A stretch of 32,481 nt of DNA from Borrelia sp. P9F1 (GTDB lineage Bacteria > Spirochaetota > Spirochaetia > Borreliales > Borreliaceae). The notes under the pieces are model-generated. The model ran no database searches, was not told the origin of the DNA, and saw only the letters and a list, made by a program, of their open reading frames with translations. The stretch's first letter is position 1. Each line of letters opens with the position of its first letter. The stretch is from positions 1 to 32,481 of the forward strand of contig NZ_CP129409.1 of NCBI RefSeq assembly GCF_030436115.1. Direction: 5' to 3'. A program made the translations under genes and the position numbers. Below are positions 1 through 7,508 of the stretch, piece by piece.

Positions 1-55
1 TCAGTAGATTCCTTTACTAAAACACCCATAAACAACCTCTACTCAATTATACCAT
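1..55. repeat. Left terminal inverted repeat (linear plasmid end)
   Basis: The first 55 bases are the exact reverse complement of the last 55 bases (32427-32481); identity stops at base 56. Exact repeats at both ends are expected for a Borrelia linear plasmid closed by hairpin telomeres, which the ResT telomere resolvase forms. I do not see the usual Borrelia telomere box (TAGTATA), so the outermost hairpin bases may be missing or of another type. Read inward from the right end, the repeat contains TATAAT and a short open frame that runs off the end. Confidence 0.85.
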
Positions 56-321
56 AACTAAACCCCTTACTTTCAAATTCATTTCTAACATCCTCTACTG
101 CTACTGCTCTATTTACTAAACTAGTATTCACACTAACACCCTATGCAACACCACCAACTCTAGTTAGCGTTGTAATAATACTTTTCTAAATACTTAAACA
201 CAATCTCAATAGTGAGCACCAATGTTAACTCATTTTTATATAAAAAAGAATTACTAAACTTTCTACTTAAAAAAGCAAAAGCCCATACTTGTATTACTAT
301 TAAAGGCTACAAAAAGTAATA
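56..321. other. Left subterminal region without an intact gene
   Basis: No intact gene is visible. On the minus strand a frame interrupted by one stop (about 162 down to 39) reads like decayed protein sequence, including NRAVAVEDVRNEFES, and runs into the terminal repeat. It may be the remnant of a gene cut when the telomere formed. I do not recognise the family. Confidence 0.25.
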
Positions 322-711
322 CTAAAACTTGCCTTTACGAAATTTATCTAACCGGATTTGTTTATTTAAAGCTACAGCAGCCCGTCTTACAGCATTATCC
401 CTCTTAAGTCTTTCTCGTCTTTTCTTCTCCTCTTCCCTATCCTGATCCGTTAAGACTGATCCATTAAAAGACTCCTGCTGCTGGGCCTGCTGCTGCTTCC
501 CCTTACTAAAACCTAAATTTTGCACGTGAACAGTGCTTGCATCCCCTGTCTTAACTCCCTTACTTTCCTCAACTTGATATTTATACACAACCCTAACACC
601 ACGCTTGTAACCCATGCTGTCTTTAAACAATAAATCAAATATTCGGGTTACACAAAATCCTGATACGAACACACAAAAAATAAATGCAATGACCCCTAAT
701 AGATAAAACAT
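322..711 (-). CDS. Small single-pass membrane protein, copy 1
   Basis: This 129-residue protein has one N-terminal hydrophobic segment (about residues 3-25, FYLLGVIAFIFCVFVSGFC) and then a long charged, glutamine-rich tail, which suggests an inner-membrane anchor with a soluble basic tail. It is a paralogue of the gene at 26002-26466. Both share the VSGFC membrane motif, a V-V/K-NLG motif mid-protein, and the C-terminal block AAVALNKQxRxDKFxKGK. A purine-rich RBS precedes the ATG. It points toward the left telomere and diverges from the lipoprotein gene at 833. No function is recognised; the strongly conserved C-terminus is probably the functional part. Confidence 0.75.
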   Translation of the reverse strand: MFYLLGVIAFIFCVFVSGFCVTRIFDLLFKDSMGYKRGVRVVYKYQVEESKGVKTGDASTVHVQNLGFSKGKQQQAQQQESFNGSVLTDQDREEEKKRRERLKRDNAVRRAAVALNKQIRLDKFRKGKF

Positions 712-759
712 AAAATCCTCTCCACTTATCTTAAGTATACAACCTAATTTGTTGTATTT

Positions 760-768
760 TGACGTGTT
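760..768 (+). promoter_or_regulatory. Recurring intergenic box TGACGTGTT
   Basis: This 9-mer occurs four times in the window: 760-768, 4506-4514 and 32266-32274 on the plus strand, and 22252-22260 on the minus strand. All four are outside genes and each is followed by AT-rich sequence. Here it lies in the divergent region between the genes at 711 and 833. It could be a regulator site or an inherited repeat fragment; nothing in the sequence decides which. Confidence 0.35.
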
Positions 769-832
769 AAGCTATTAAATCGTTGAATAACCTTCCATAT
801 GAAGTATCTTTACAGATAGGGAGGGGTGTTTT

Positions 833-1591
833 ATGTATGCAAGATTGATAGGTATTTCGGTATTAACACTGTTTACTGGTTGTCAGTGGTGGCTTGAAGC
901 TAATTTAAGGATTAAAACAGTTAATGAAACACCACAGGAGACTCCAGAGGTTGCAATTCAGAGGGCTGCTGAGGAGGTAAGTAAGGCTACTGGAAGGGGA
1001 GTTGATGAGATTAAGGGGTTGAGTAAAGAGGATCTTGATAAGATTGCTGTGGATGCAAAAAATAGTTCTTTAGAGACCCGCAATAGCACTGAGGATAGTA
1101 AAAGCAGCAAAAAGCAGGATGAATTTATTGAGGAGATACAAAAATCAACTAAAAATCTTGACTTAGCTTTTAAATCCTTTCTGGGGGCTGGTTACAACAA
1201 CGAGGTTGTGACTCCTATATTAGCTAATATAGACACCGCTTCGAAAAAGTTAGAGTTGGCTAGCAAGATAAAAAAGATGGAAAAGGAGAGCGCCAACAAG
1301 TCAATAGAAGAGGTTAAAAGAGCTGTGAGGGCTCTTGGTGGTGATACGGACTCTTGTATAAGAGAGCTTGACGATCGTAAGTATCATGCAAATGCAGTAA
1401 AGGAAGGACTTAAGGAATGCGTTAAAAAGCTTATGGATAACGCAGCTGATCTGTTTCTTAAGGGTGTCCGCAATGAGTTAGAAGACCATTTAAAAAACGC
1501 TCCAGATAAGTTTAAGGAAGGCTTGAATAAACTACTGGGTGCTTCTTATGATCTGTATAATGCATCATTGAAGGTTAAGTATAAGGATTAA
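833..1591 (+). CDS. Paralogous surface lipoprotein, copy A
   Basis: The 252-residue product begins with a lipoprotein signal peptide with lipobox LFTGC (cysteine at residue 17), so it should be lipidated and exported. It belongs to a family with seven members or remnants here (833, 1792, 25135 minus, 27070, 27951, 28910, 30704 minus). The conserved order is an EEVSKATG block followed by SKEDLDKIA, a DLAFKSxxGAGY block in the middle, a cysteine-containing GLKEC...LMDN segment, and APDKFK near the C-terminus. The body is predicted to be almost wholly helical. A strong RBS, AGGGAGGGG, precedes the ATG. An intrinsic terminator follows. The exact Borrelia family name is not certain to me; an outer-surface antigen is the likely role. 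Confidence 0.85.
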   Translation: MYARLIGISVLTLFTGCQWWLEANLRIKTVNETPQETPEVAIQRAAEEVSKATGRGVDEIKGLSKEDLDKIAVDAKNSSLETRNSTEDSKSSKKQDEFIEEIQKSTKNLDLAFKSFLGAGYNNEVVTPILANIDTASKKLELASKIKKMEKESANKSIEEVKRAVRALGGDTDSCIRELDDRKYHANAVKEGLKECVKKLMDNAADLFLKGVRNELEDHLKNAPDKFKEGLNKLLGASYDLYNASLKVKYKD

Positions 1592-1619
1592 CTAATCTAT
1601 ATCACTAATCTATATCAAG

Positions 1620-1655
1620 TAGAAAACGAAGGGTAGAACTACCCTTCGTTTTCTA
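1620..1655 (+). terminator. Intrinsic terminator after lipoprotein A
   Basis: A perfect 16-bp stem (1620-1635 with 1640-1655) closes a GAAC loop and is followed by ATTTTT. It lies 28 bases after the stop codon of the lipoprotein gene, as expected for a Rho-independent terminator. Confidence 0.85.
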
Positions 1656-1791
1656 TTTTTATTCACTCTATTACTAAATCGTTATTTCCTTATTTCAATC
1701 ACTAAATATCGTTTAAACCCTGCTGCCTTTTTACCCCTGTTTGCTTATTTTTTGTCATGAAATACATTTAAAGAGAAGGAGAGGGGCTTTT

Positions 1792-2568
1792 ATGCATGCA
1801 AGAGTGATAGGTATTTTGGTACTAACACTATTTATTGGTTGCCAATGGTTGGATAAGGTTTTAGGTAGAGTAAAGACATCGTTTCTGGAGACACTGACTC
1901 CACCACCACATGAGGATCCGGAGGTTATATCTGAAAAGGCAGCTGAGGAGGTAAGTAGAGTTATGGGAATAAGAGCTGAAGAGATTAAGGAATTAAGTAA
2001 AGAGGATCTTGATAAGATTGCTGTGGATGCAAAAAATAGTGCTGCATCTGCTAGTAAAAGTACTATGGGCAGTACAAGCCAGAAGGATTCTGAGCTTGTT
2101 GATAATATTCAACGGGCAGTTACAAATTTTGAATTGGCCTTCAAGTCACTTGTAGGTGCTAGTTACTATAGCAGTAAAGTAACTCCTGTGCTGCTTATTC
2201 TAAATAACACTTCGCAAAAGTTGGAGTTGGCTAGCGAGCTGGCAAAAATATTGGAAGAGAGGGGTGATAAACACACACTAGATGAGATAAAGAAGATTGT
2301 GAGGGCACTTGATGGTGATGTAAGTTTTTGCTTAAACGATCTTGAAGCACGTATAGGGCTTGCAAATGCAGTAGAGGTTGGTCTTAAGAAGTGTATTAAA
2401 AGACTGCTAAATGGTGCAAGCACAGCCTTTTATGAAAGTGCTCACAAAGAGTTAAGTCACCATCTAGAAGACGCACCAGATAAGTTTAAGGGTGCTTTAA
2501 AGACACTGCAGAGTGCTGCTCTTGATATATACAACGCATCGCTGAGGGTCGCACTTAAGTATAGTTAA
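1792..2568 (+). CDS. Paralogous surface lipoprotein, copy B
   Basis: This 258-residue member of the lipoprotein family has signal peptide MHARVIGILVLTLFIGC with the lipobox cysteine at residue 17. The open frame reaches upstream to 1741, but the ATG at 1792 follows GGAGAGGGG at good spacing and aligns with the other family starts. Compared with copy A the signal region, the SKEDLDKIAVDAKNS block and the C-terminal APDKFK block are nearly the same, while the segments after the signal and in the middle differ. This is the pattern expected of tandem duplication and diversification. The shared family leader (about 1741-1770) lies upstream. No clear terminator follows. Confidence 0.85.
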   Translation: MHARVIGILVLTLFIGCQWLDKVLGRVKTSFLETLTPPPHEDPEVISEKAAEEVSRVMGIRAEEIKELSKEDLDKIAVDAKNSAASASKSTMGSTSQKDSELVDNIQRAVTNFELAFKSLVGASYYSSKVTPVLLILNNTSQKLELASELAKILEERGDKHTLDEIKKIVRALDGDVSFCLNDLEARIGLANAVEVGLKKCIKRLLNGASTAFYESAHKELSHHLEDAPDKFKGALKTLQSAALDIYNASLRVALKYS

Positions 2569-3103
2569 CTTATACAAAGACTTTTTCAAGTTTACTACTT
2601 CAGTTATACCCTTATACTTAAAAATTAGTATTAATATGTAATTATATGTTTATTTCTGTTTATCCAATATAAAGCCTCGTTGCACTAATGTTTTAGTTCC
2701 TGTCTTTAGATGTAGTTTTAGTATAAAATTCTTTTGACAAAAATATAATAGAAAATTTTAAGAAAGGTGCACCGTGACTTCCTTTAAATAAAGGAAAAGA
2801 GCAGTGGCTATAAAACCATGCTACTCAGTCAAGATCCGCCCTTCTTATAAAGAGAGTCTATTCTGTTTTTTTTCTAAAGACCTGTTGACAAGTATATACA
2901 AATAATGAGTAAAAACATAAAAATGACTATAATTTGTATAAAAAGTAAGGCACATGATATCTGGTCTAAATTAAGATTCATTGAGACTGTCAGTATTAAA
3001 TAGTTTTACTTTAATTTAAGATACGAGCTTATTTAATAAAGAGTACAAGCCTAGATTTCATATCTTTGATGTAGCTGGGCAAGTGAGCTATACTTCCTAA
3101 CAA
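2569..3103. other. Intergenic region around the structured-RNA candidate
   Basis: No protein gene is visible in these 535 bases. The region holds a possible -10 box (TATAAT, 2744-2749), a block with several complementary arms (2760-2846), and a run of eight T at about 2866-2873. Confidence 0.4.
2760..2846 (+). ncRNA. Candidate structured RNA with a multi-branch fold
   Basis: Four helices nest here by eye. An outer helix pairs 2760-2769 with 2837-2846 (one mismatch). A second pairs TGACT (2775-2779) with AGTCA (2826-2830). Inside are a 7-bp hairpin TTCCTTT/AAAGGAA with an AAAT loop and a bulged hairpin AGCAGTGG/CCATGCT (about 2800-2822). A TATAAT lies about 11 bases before the block and a T-run about 20 bases after it. 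It is not a tRNA: there is no TTCNANNC loop. It could be a small RNA, a complex terminator or a recombination remnant; I name no family. Confidence 0.3.
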
Positions 3104-3870
3104 ATGATTAAATTACTCTCTATTTTTAAGAAAAGAAAAGACGCTACTCCTGTATTCCCCCCTATTATTGTAAATCCTGGACAGTTTATTATACTTGCCA
3201 ACCATTTACTTACTTCAACTAATTTTAAATTTAATCTGATCGGGTTGACGATGGCTACTGGAGCTGCAGTAACTGAGCTGCAAGGAAGGCTTTTGGTTAA
3301 GCAGAAGGATAGCAACACAATTATTTATAAATCAGAAGACACTAGCTACGAGGTTACAAGACACACCCTTTGTGATGCTGGTGTGGTAGTTGCTTACATG
3401 AGATCTCTTGTCTATAACAAGACTGATTCTCATGTTATTACATGGAAGCTGAATAGAACAATTAAGCACTTATTTAACACAAATATTACTACTAAGACTT
3501 TAATAAAAATATATTCTATTCTAATTGAACAATCAGGGCATCCTATAAAGGATGCCTGCCCGCTTAGGGGTTGTGATATCAAACTAGTTGAACATGACAC
3601 GCTAGACCTCGCAGGTAAAATACGCTACATTAATTCATTTAAACCCATACAGATAACAAAGCTAATCTAGATCTCTATAAAGGAAGTGCTTCTTACATTA
3701 AGAAAACCATCGCTCTTTTAGTAGAAGATTTCTTAAAAGAGAATAGTACTACCCAGAAGACAATCTACAGTCTTAAAGCCTATCTTAAAGACAAGACAGA
3801 AGAACTTGGCATTAACTACAAATCTACATATAAATACAGAAAAGTCCTATACTCTCGTCTTCTAAAGTAG
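3104..3870 (+). pseudogene. Frameshifted protein of unknown function
   Basis: The first frame (3104-3670) encodes 188 residues that end just after YINSFKP. A second frame from about 3643 to 3870 continues with lysine-rich helical sequence (YIKKTIALLVEDFLKE, then KAYLKDKTEELGINYKS) and stops at TAG 3868-3870. The two frames overlap near 3640-3670 and together would make a protein of roughly 250 residues. One indel near the AAACCC run explains the break. No good RBS precedes 3104, so the start may also be damaged. I do not recognise the family; a phage or plasmid conserved hypothetical is most likely. Confidence 0.55.
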
Positions 3871-4025
3871 CCTCGCAACAAAGGATTGCTCAATTAGACG
3901 CTGCTTTCATCTTATCTTAGTCTTGTACCAAAGTTTTCTATATTATCTTGAACCTAAGACAAAACTAAACTGAGTATTAAATTTGGAAACATAATATAAA
4001 AAGTGTTTCTAGATTTAATACTCAT

Positions 4026-4220
4026 CTATTTCTTCATCAAAGATTCAAATTTCTTCATTCTTTGCCGGTATTCACACTCACGCCTGTCTAGTCTATCAAG
4101 CCTGACCAGAGCATCTCTTATTGAAAGGAACAGAGGTACTCCAACTAGAACAATTATTGGAGAATACACAAGCAATACACCTAACTTTAAGAAAAGCTCA
4201 TTCACGAACTCACTCACCAT
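4026..4220 (-). CDS. Small one-pass membrane protein
   Basis: The 64-residue ORF has a central hydrophobic stretch (about residues 12-32, including LLVYSPIIVLVGVPLF) followed by a strongly charged amphipathic helix rich in Arg, Asp and Lys. One membrane segment plus a basic tail is compatible with a holin or spanin-like accessory protein, but also with many small membrane proteins. It lies 41 bases downstream of the tiny ORF 4378-4262 on the same strand and may share its transcript. The RBS is weak. Confidence 0.4.
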   Translation of the reverse strand: MVSEFVNELFLKLGVLLVYSPIIVLVGVPLFLSIRDALVRLDRLDRRECEYRQRMKKFESLMKK

Positions 4221-4261
4221 AAATCTCTACACATTAACAACTAGCTTACAAACTAATACTG

Positions 4262-4378
4262 TTATAAAATGCTATAAAGGAAAGCCAACTCACATTCATG
4301 TTCTGCAAATCCATACCCACTCTGCAAGCACATAAACATACTCAACATAACTAGCCTCCAATTATCAAACCGCCTCAT
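4262..4378 (-). CDS. Tiny secreted-type ORF, 38 residues
   Basis: A 38-codon ORF starts MRRFDNWRLVMLSMFM and has a signal-peptide-like profile: basic start, hydrophobic core, then QSGYGFAEHECE. An AAAGGGG ribosome binding site sits 7 bases before the ATG. The start lies 15 bases beyond the perfect hairpin 4394-4454, which would form in its 5' leader if transcription came from further right. It may be an intact micro-protein or the 5' fragment of a decayed gene. Confidence 0.35.
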   Translation of the reverse strand: MRRFDNWRLVMLSMFMCLQSGYGFAEHECELAFLYSIL

Positions 4379-4393
4379 AAAACATCCCCTTTA

Positions 4394-4454
4394 TGCTTTT
4401 AAGAATTACAAAAGGTGGCTGTAAAACAGCCACCTTTTGTAATTCTTAAAAGCA
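4394..4454. terminator. Perfect 29-bp hairpin with AAA loop
   Basis: Arms 4394-4422 and 4426-4454 are exactly complementary over 29 bp around a three-base loop. The G+C-rich part (AGGTGGCTGT) is next to the loop and the outer part is A/T-rich, so both strands would give a terminator-like hairpin. It lies between the tiny minus-strand ORFs and the replication operon, also minus strand. A bidirectional terminator is the simplest reading, but this length and perfection exceed what a terminator needs. Confidence 0.5.
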
Positions 4455-5045
4455 AATATACCTCTTATTGCCAATTTCACTAACCTTTTCTAGTTATCTT
4501 CTCTCTGACGTGTTTTAGTTAATTATTTAGATATAATTGAATACTAAAGTAGGTGGTATATTCAGATTATTTACCTTGATATCCAAAAGATTCATTATGC
4601 ATTAAAGGACCAGCGGGTTCTTTTTACAAGAGACAACCTAAAGATATCATATTTTCTCCGATTTAACAACACCGTTATTCCTTGCATACATTAAGTGTAT
4701 AGGACGCTAAATTAGGTCTGTAGCAGAGTATTCTACACTTATCTTTCTGCAGCAGGTAATAAAGTATTAAGACTAAACTATATTTTACTTTAAAAAAAAG
4801 AGTCACTTTCATGTTTTATCTCATTATTTGTGTACAATTATCTGGCAGGACTGATGTGTGTTTGTAACTTGACGTCCTTGAACACGTTATTAGATATTCA
4901 TTTGTATCAAAAATTATTTTGTTCCCTTTTGTATCCTAGCAGGATCGGAATAATTTTTGTGTCCTGGGGGATAAAATAATTTTCGATTGACTGCAAAAAC
5001 AATTGCTTTAATAATTACTTTTTAACTAAAATTTAGACCTACTAG
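4455..5045. other. Intergenic region downstream of the replication operon
   Basis: No convincing gene is seen in about 590 bases of AT-rich DNA. It contains one copy of the TGACGTGTT box (4506-4514) and a related AACACGTTA at about 4879-4887. It may include 3' ends or a remnant partition segment. Confidence 0.35.
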
Positions 5046-5582
5046 CTACCCATGAGCTTCCTTTCTATTCTTCTTAAGAGCAGGGTCTGGTTGTACTGCA
5101 GCTTTTGCGGCAACATCGGGAGCATCTTTTCTAATTTTACGAGCAGAAGCATCAACCCTTGCTTGTTGTTGCGGCTCTGCTACTTGTGCTGCAGCACCCT
5201 TTCCTTGTTGATCAGCAGCCTGTACAGGGTCTAATACGGGTTCTACTTTCTTCTTAAGTCTTGAAAGAAATATTTCTTTGAAATCTTTATAAATATTGAC
5301 CAGTATCTTATTAAACCTGAAGCAACTTTTTGTCTCGCATAAGTACTCCTCATCCTGTTTCTTAATTACAATATCTCCACGTTCTTTATACTTCTTCTCA
5401 ACCCACTCAACCACATATTCGTATATGTAGCCCCAATTCATGTCCTGTATAGTAAGGACTGGAAAATTAGTGATACTAGCGTCCTGTTTCTTCTCCTGTA
5501 TCTCCTGGCTTGTATAGATTTTCCAAAACTTATCTTTTCTAACCCAAGCCCTTAATGCTAAATATTTAAGTCTAAACCTCAT
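5046..5582 (-). CDS. Second gene of the replication operon, unknown function
   Basis: The product is about 178 residues if it starts at the ATG complementary to 5580-5582. That ATG overlaps the TGA of the upstream gene as ATGA and follows GGGAGG, so the genes are translationally coupled; the longer frame to 5621 has no good RBS. Residues 1-110 are mixed aromatic and charged (WVRKDKFWKIY, then NWGYIYEYVVEWVEKKY). The C-terminal 60 residues are a low-complexity Ala/Gln/Lys tail. Its position matches that of PF50/DUF226 genes in Borrelia partition clusters, but I cannot see the DUF226 core clearly, so I leave it unnamed. Confidence 0.6.
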   Translation of the reverse strand: MRFRLKYLALRAWVRKDKFWKIYTSQEIQEKKQDASITNFPVLTIQDMNWGYIYEYVVEWVEKKYKERGDIVIKKQDEEYLCETKSCFRFNKILVNIYKDFKEIFLSRLKKKVEPVLDPVQAADQQGKGAAAQVAEPQQQARVDASARKIRKDAPDVAAKAAVQPDPALKKNRKEAHG

Positions 5583-7072
5583 CTTACCTCCCATGAAGTA
5601 TTCATACTGCCTCTGGAGCAACTATTTCTGAAATTTGTGTGTCCTTGTGTTACAGCTGGTGTTGTATTTTTAAATCCCCTGACCATGGTTTGCTGCGGGG
5701 CGCCTTTCTTTTTTTTAAATCTATCCAGTAAGTTGTAGTAATAAGAATTATTAAGAATTCCTCTATAGCTTATCCCATCTCCAATTTCATTTACGTACTG
5801 CCTTATTTTTTTCCTTAACTCATTCGTGCTTTGGTCTGCTAAGTATTGCCTGCAGGTTCCATTCTTTAGCCTGTTTAGTAGTATGCTAAATATGTTGCTT
5901 CTAATATCTTGTTTCTGCTCTTCTGTTTTAATTTTTGATTCCTCCACTTTTTGCTTTTGCTTTCTTATTTGCTTTTTGCTTTCATACTTATCCTTAAATC
6001 TTAGTTCCCATATGATGTAATAATCACTTACAACCCCATCTTTTCTGTCCATCATCATCCATATCTTATTTCTATATTTATTCTTAAATTGTTCCTTAAA
6101 GTGTGCTGTTATGTGTTCGATTTTATATTCACCCAAGTATTGCTTTATAGCTGTTTCTAGATTAAGCAGTGCATTGATGTAGGTTGTCTCATTAGGACTT
6201 ATTTTCATTATTTTCTCTATGTACACACTACTTATTTTGTATTTCGATATTAGTCTTTTACAGATTCCTTCTTTGTATGTTTCTGGATTTACTTCTCTTT
6301 TACTTTTACTTTTTTCTAGAGGCACTTCTATAGAATTCTTATTATTATAGTTATTATTAAGGTTAATTACATCCGGAACTTTCTGATGCGAAGTAGCTTG
6401 TCTAGATTTAGATTTAATGCACTTCTTTTGCTTTAAGACGGGCTTCTTGTTACAAGATTTACTGGTATCTTTACTGTCTTTATTATTGTTATCTTTGCTA
6501 CTATCTATACTGGTATCAGTATTAAATTTTATACGAGCAATATGTTCATCAAAATCGCCAATAATTATTTTATCTCTAAGCTCCCCTATAATCTCTTCTT
6601 CTAAATAAGTATCAATTATTTGCTTGTGTTTGCTTGCCAACTCCATGTTTTGTACATAATATGAGGCACTTCCATTGTCTTTACCAAACCTTAAAGTCAC
6701 TGTTTTAAGCAATCCCATCTGGTTTAAGAGCTTTATATCCTTTTGTATGGTGCGTTTGCTTACCTCCCTTTCATTATCTCGTCTGAGTAAATCCATGCAC
6801 ATTAAATAGATGTCCCCAGCAGAGTACCTCTCCTTAGTAAGCTTGTAATGCCTATTCTTAGTGTTAATCACCCAGTATATTTTATACAATCTAGAATTGC
6901 GTCTAAGTTTTCTAGTTATCATAGCCTTAGCTTGTGCTACCTTAATTACCGTGCAAAGGGCTGCTTGCTTGAACGCGTTAAGTTTAATTAGACTAGTTAG
7001 TAATAAATTTTCTGGATTTTCTTTCTTTAGACGGGGTGTTTTATTGTATTTTTTGGCAAACTCTGCTACCAT
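5579..7072 (-). CDS. Plasmid replication/maintenance protein (PF57/62-like)
   Basis: This 497-residue, very basic protein has a winged-helix segment at about residues 65-145. It includes the recognition-helix-like EVSKRTIQKDIKLLNQMG and a wing ending in SASYYVQN. A low-complexity Asn/Lys/Ser linker (about 185-250) leads to a helical C-terminal domain. Borrelia PF57/62 proteins are essential for replication of their plasmids and act near their own gene. The assignment rests on length, composition, domain order and position, not on a search. It starts at ATG 7072 behind an AAGGA RBS, diverges from the phage operon, and overlaps the next gene by four bases. The three inverted repeats at 7085-7208 in its upstream region are candidate binding sites or the origin. 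Confidence 0.65.
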   Translation of the reverse strand: MVAEFAKKYNKTPRLKKENPENLLLTSLIKLNAFKQAALCTVIKVAQAKAMITRKLRRNSRLYKIYWVINTKNRHYKLTKERYSAGDIYLMCMDLLRRDNEREVSKRTIQKDIKLLNQMGLLKTVTLRFGKDNGSASYYVQNMELASKHKQIIDTYLEEEIIGELRDKIIIGDFDEHIARIKFNTDTSIDSSKDNNNKDSKDTSKSCNKKPVLKQKKCIKSKSRQATSHQKVPDVINLNNNYNNKNSIEVPLEKSKSKREVNPETYKEGICKRLISKYKISSVYIEKIMKISPNETTYINALLNLETAIKQYLGEYKIEHITAHFKEQFKNKYRNKIWMMMDRKDGVVSDYYIIWELRFKDKYESKKQIRKQKQKVEESKIKTEEQKQDIRSNIFSILLNRLKNGTCRQYLADQSTNELRKKIRQYVNEIGDGISYRGILNNSYYYNLLDRFKKKKGAPQQTMVRGFKNTTPAVTQGHTNFRNSCSRGSMNTSWEVR

Positions 7073-7084
7073 TTAAATATCCTT

Positions 7085-7208
7085 AGCTTCGAGACTGCTT
7101 TAGATTTTTATTATGTGTCTCGAGGCTTAATCTCAAGTCTTAGCCGTAACTAAGACTTTATTTTTTTTATTATCTCATTATAAAGGTATTGTCTAATATA
7201 GGCAATAC
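7085..7208. promoter_or_regulatory. Three-hairpin region between replication gene and phage operon
   Basis: Three inverted repeats lie in the divergent intergenic region. The first is AGCTTCGAGAC 7085-7095 with GTCTCGAGGCT 7117-7127, one wobble. The second is AAGTCTTAG 7135-7143 with CTAAGACTT 7150-7158, followed on the plus strand by a T-rich run. The third is GTATTGTCTA 7186-7195 with TAGGCAATAC 7199-7208, one wobble. In Borrelia plasmids the region next to PF57/62 genes holds the origin and control sites. The second repeat alone would also serve as a plus-strand terminator. Confidence 0.5.
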
Positions 7209-7274
7209 GAAAATATGCTCTTTATCATACTTTACCACGAATCCTTGTAAACGATTGAATTGGTTTTTTCATAG

Positions 7275-7508
7275 ACTACATCTATTGGTGGCAGGCTTGA
7301 GGATTTAAAACTCCAGATTACGGATTTAAGAAATGAATTTGCAAGAACGAGCACTAGTAATCGTGACTTGCAAAGAGAGGTTACAGAAAGCTTAGCAAAG
7401 CAAAGAACAGATATTATAGCTATTAGACAAGAGTTGGTGCACCTTGCAGCACTCATTAGTGCTTTAGTTAATTGTGTGGATAGAAGGAATTTATTAGGTG
7501 AAAGGTAA
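7275..7508 (+). pseudogene. 5'-truncated coiled-coil protein
   Basis: About 77 codons stay open from 7275 (after TAG 7272-7274) to TAA 7506-7508. The sequence is heptad-rich: RLEDLKLQITDLRNEF, later IIAIRQELVHLAALISALVN. There is no start codon with an RBS, and a stop closes the 5' side, so the N-terminal part is missing. It overlaps the start of the next gene by 11 bases, which is typical of tightly packed phage genes and suggests it was once the first gene of the late operon. The ending (coiled coil plus a hydrophobic patch) is compatible with a phage lysis-accessory or Bdr-like tail; I cannot assign a family. Confidence 0.45.

Noticed and set aside
2760-2846. tRNA
   Set aside because: The branched fold is suggestive, but there is no seven-base acceptor with CCA-proximal pairing, no T-loop and no sensible anticodon arm.
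4003-4335. 110-residue plus-strand ORF
   Set aside because: It is antisense to the small minus-strand ORFs, has Ser/Thr-rich composition typical of reverse-frame shadows, and lacks an RBS.
5046-5582. Naming the second operon gene PF50/DUF226
   Set aside because: Only position supports it; I could not find the expected DUF226 core by eye.
5826-7076. Three plus-strand ORFs inside the replication gene
   Set aside because: They are antisense shadows: Leu/Ser/Phe-rich reversals of a Lys-rich coding strand with no start signals.
7134-7170. Simple terminator only at 7135-7158
   Set aside because: It has a T-run on the plus strand, but no plus-strand gene lies upstream that would need it, and two other inverted repeats flank it; kept as part of a control region.
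7275-7508. Bdr repeat protein
   Set aside because: Coiled-coil composition is similar, but the tripeptide-type Bdr repeats are absent.
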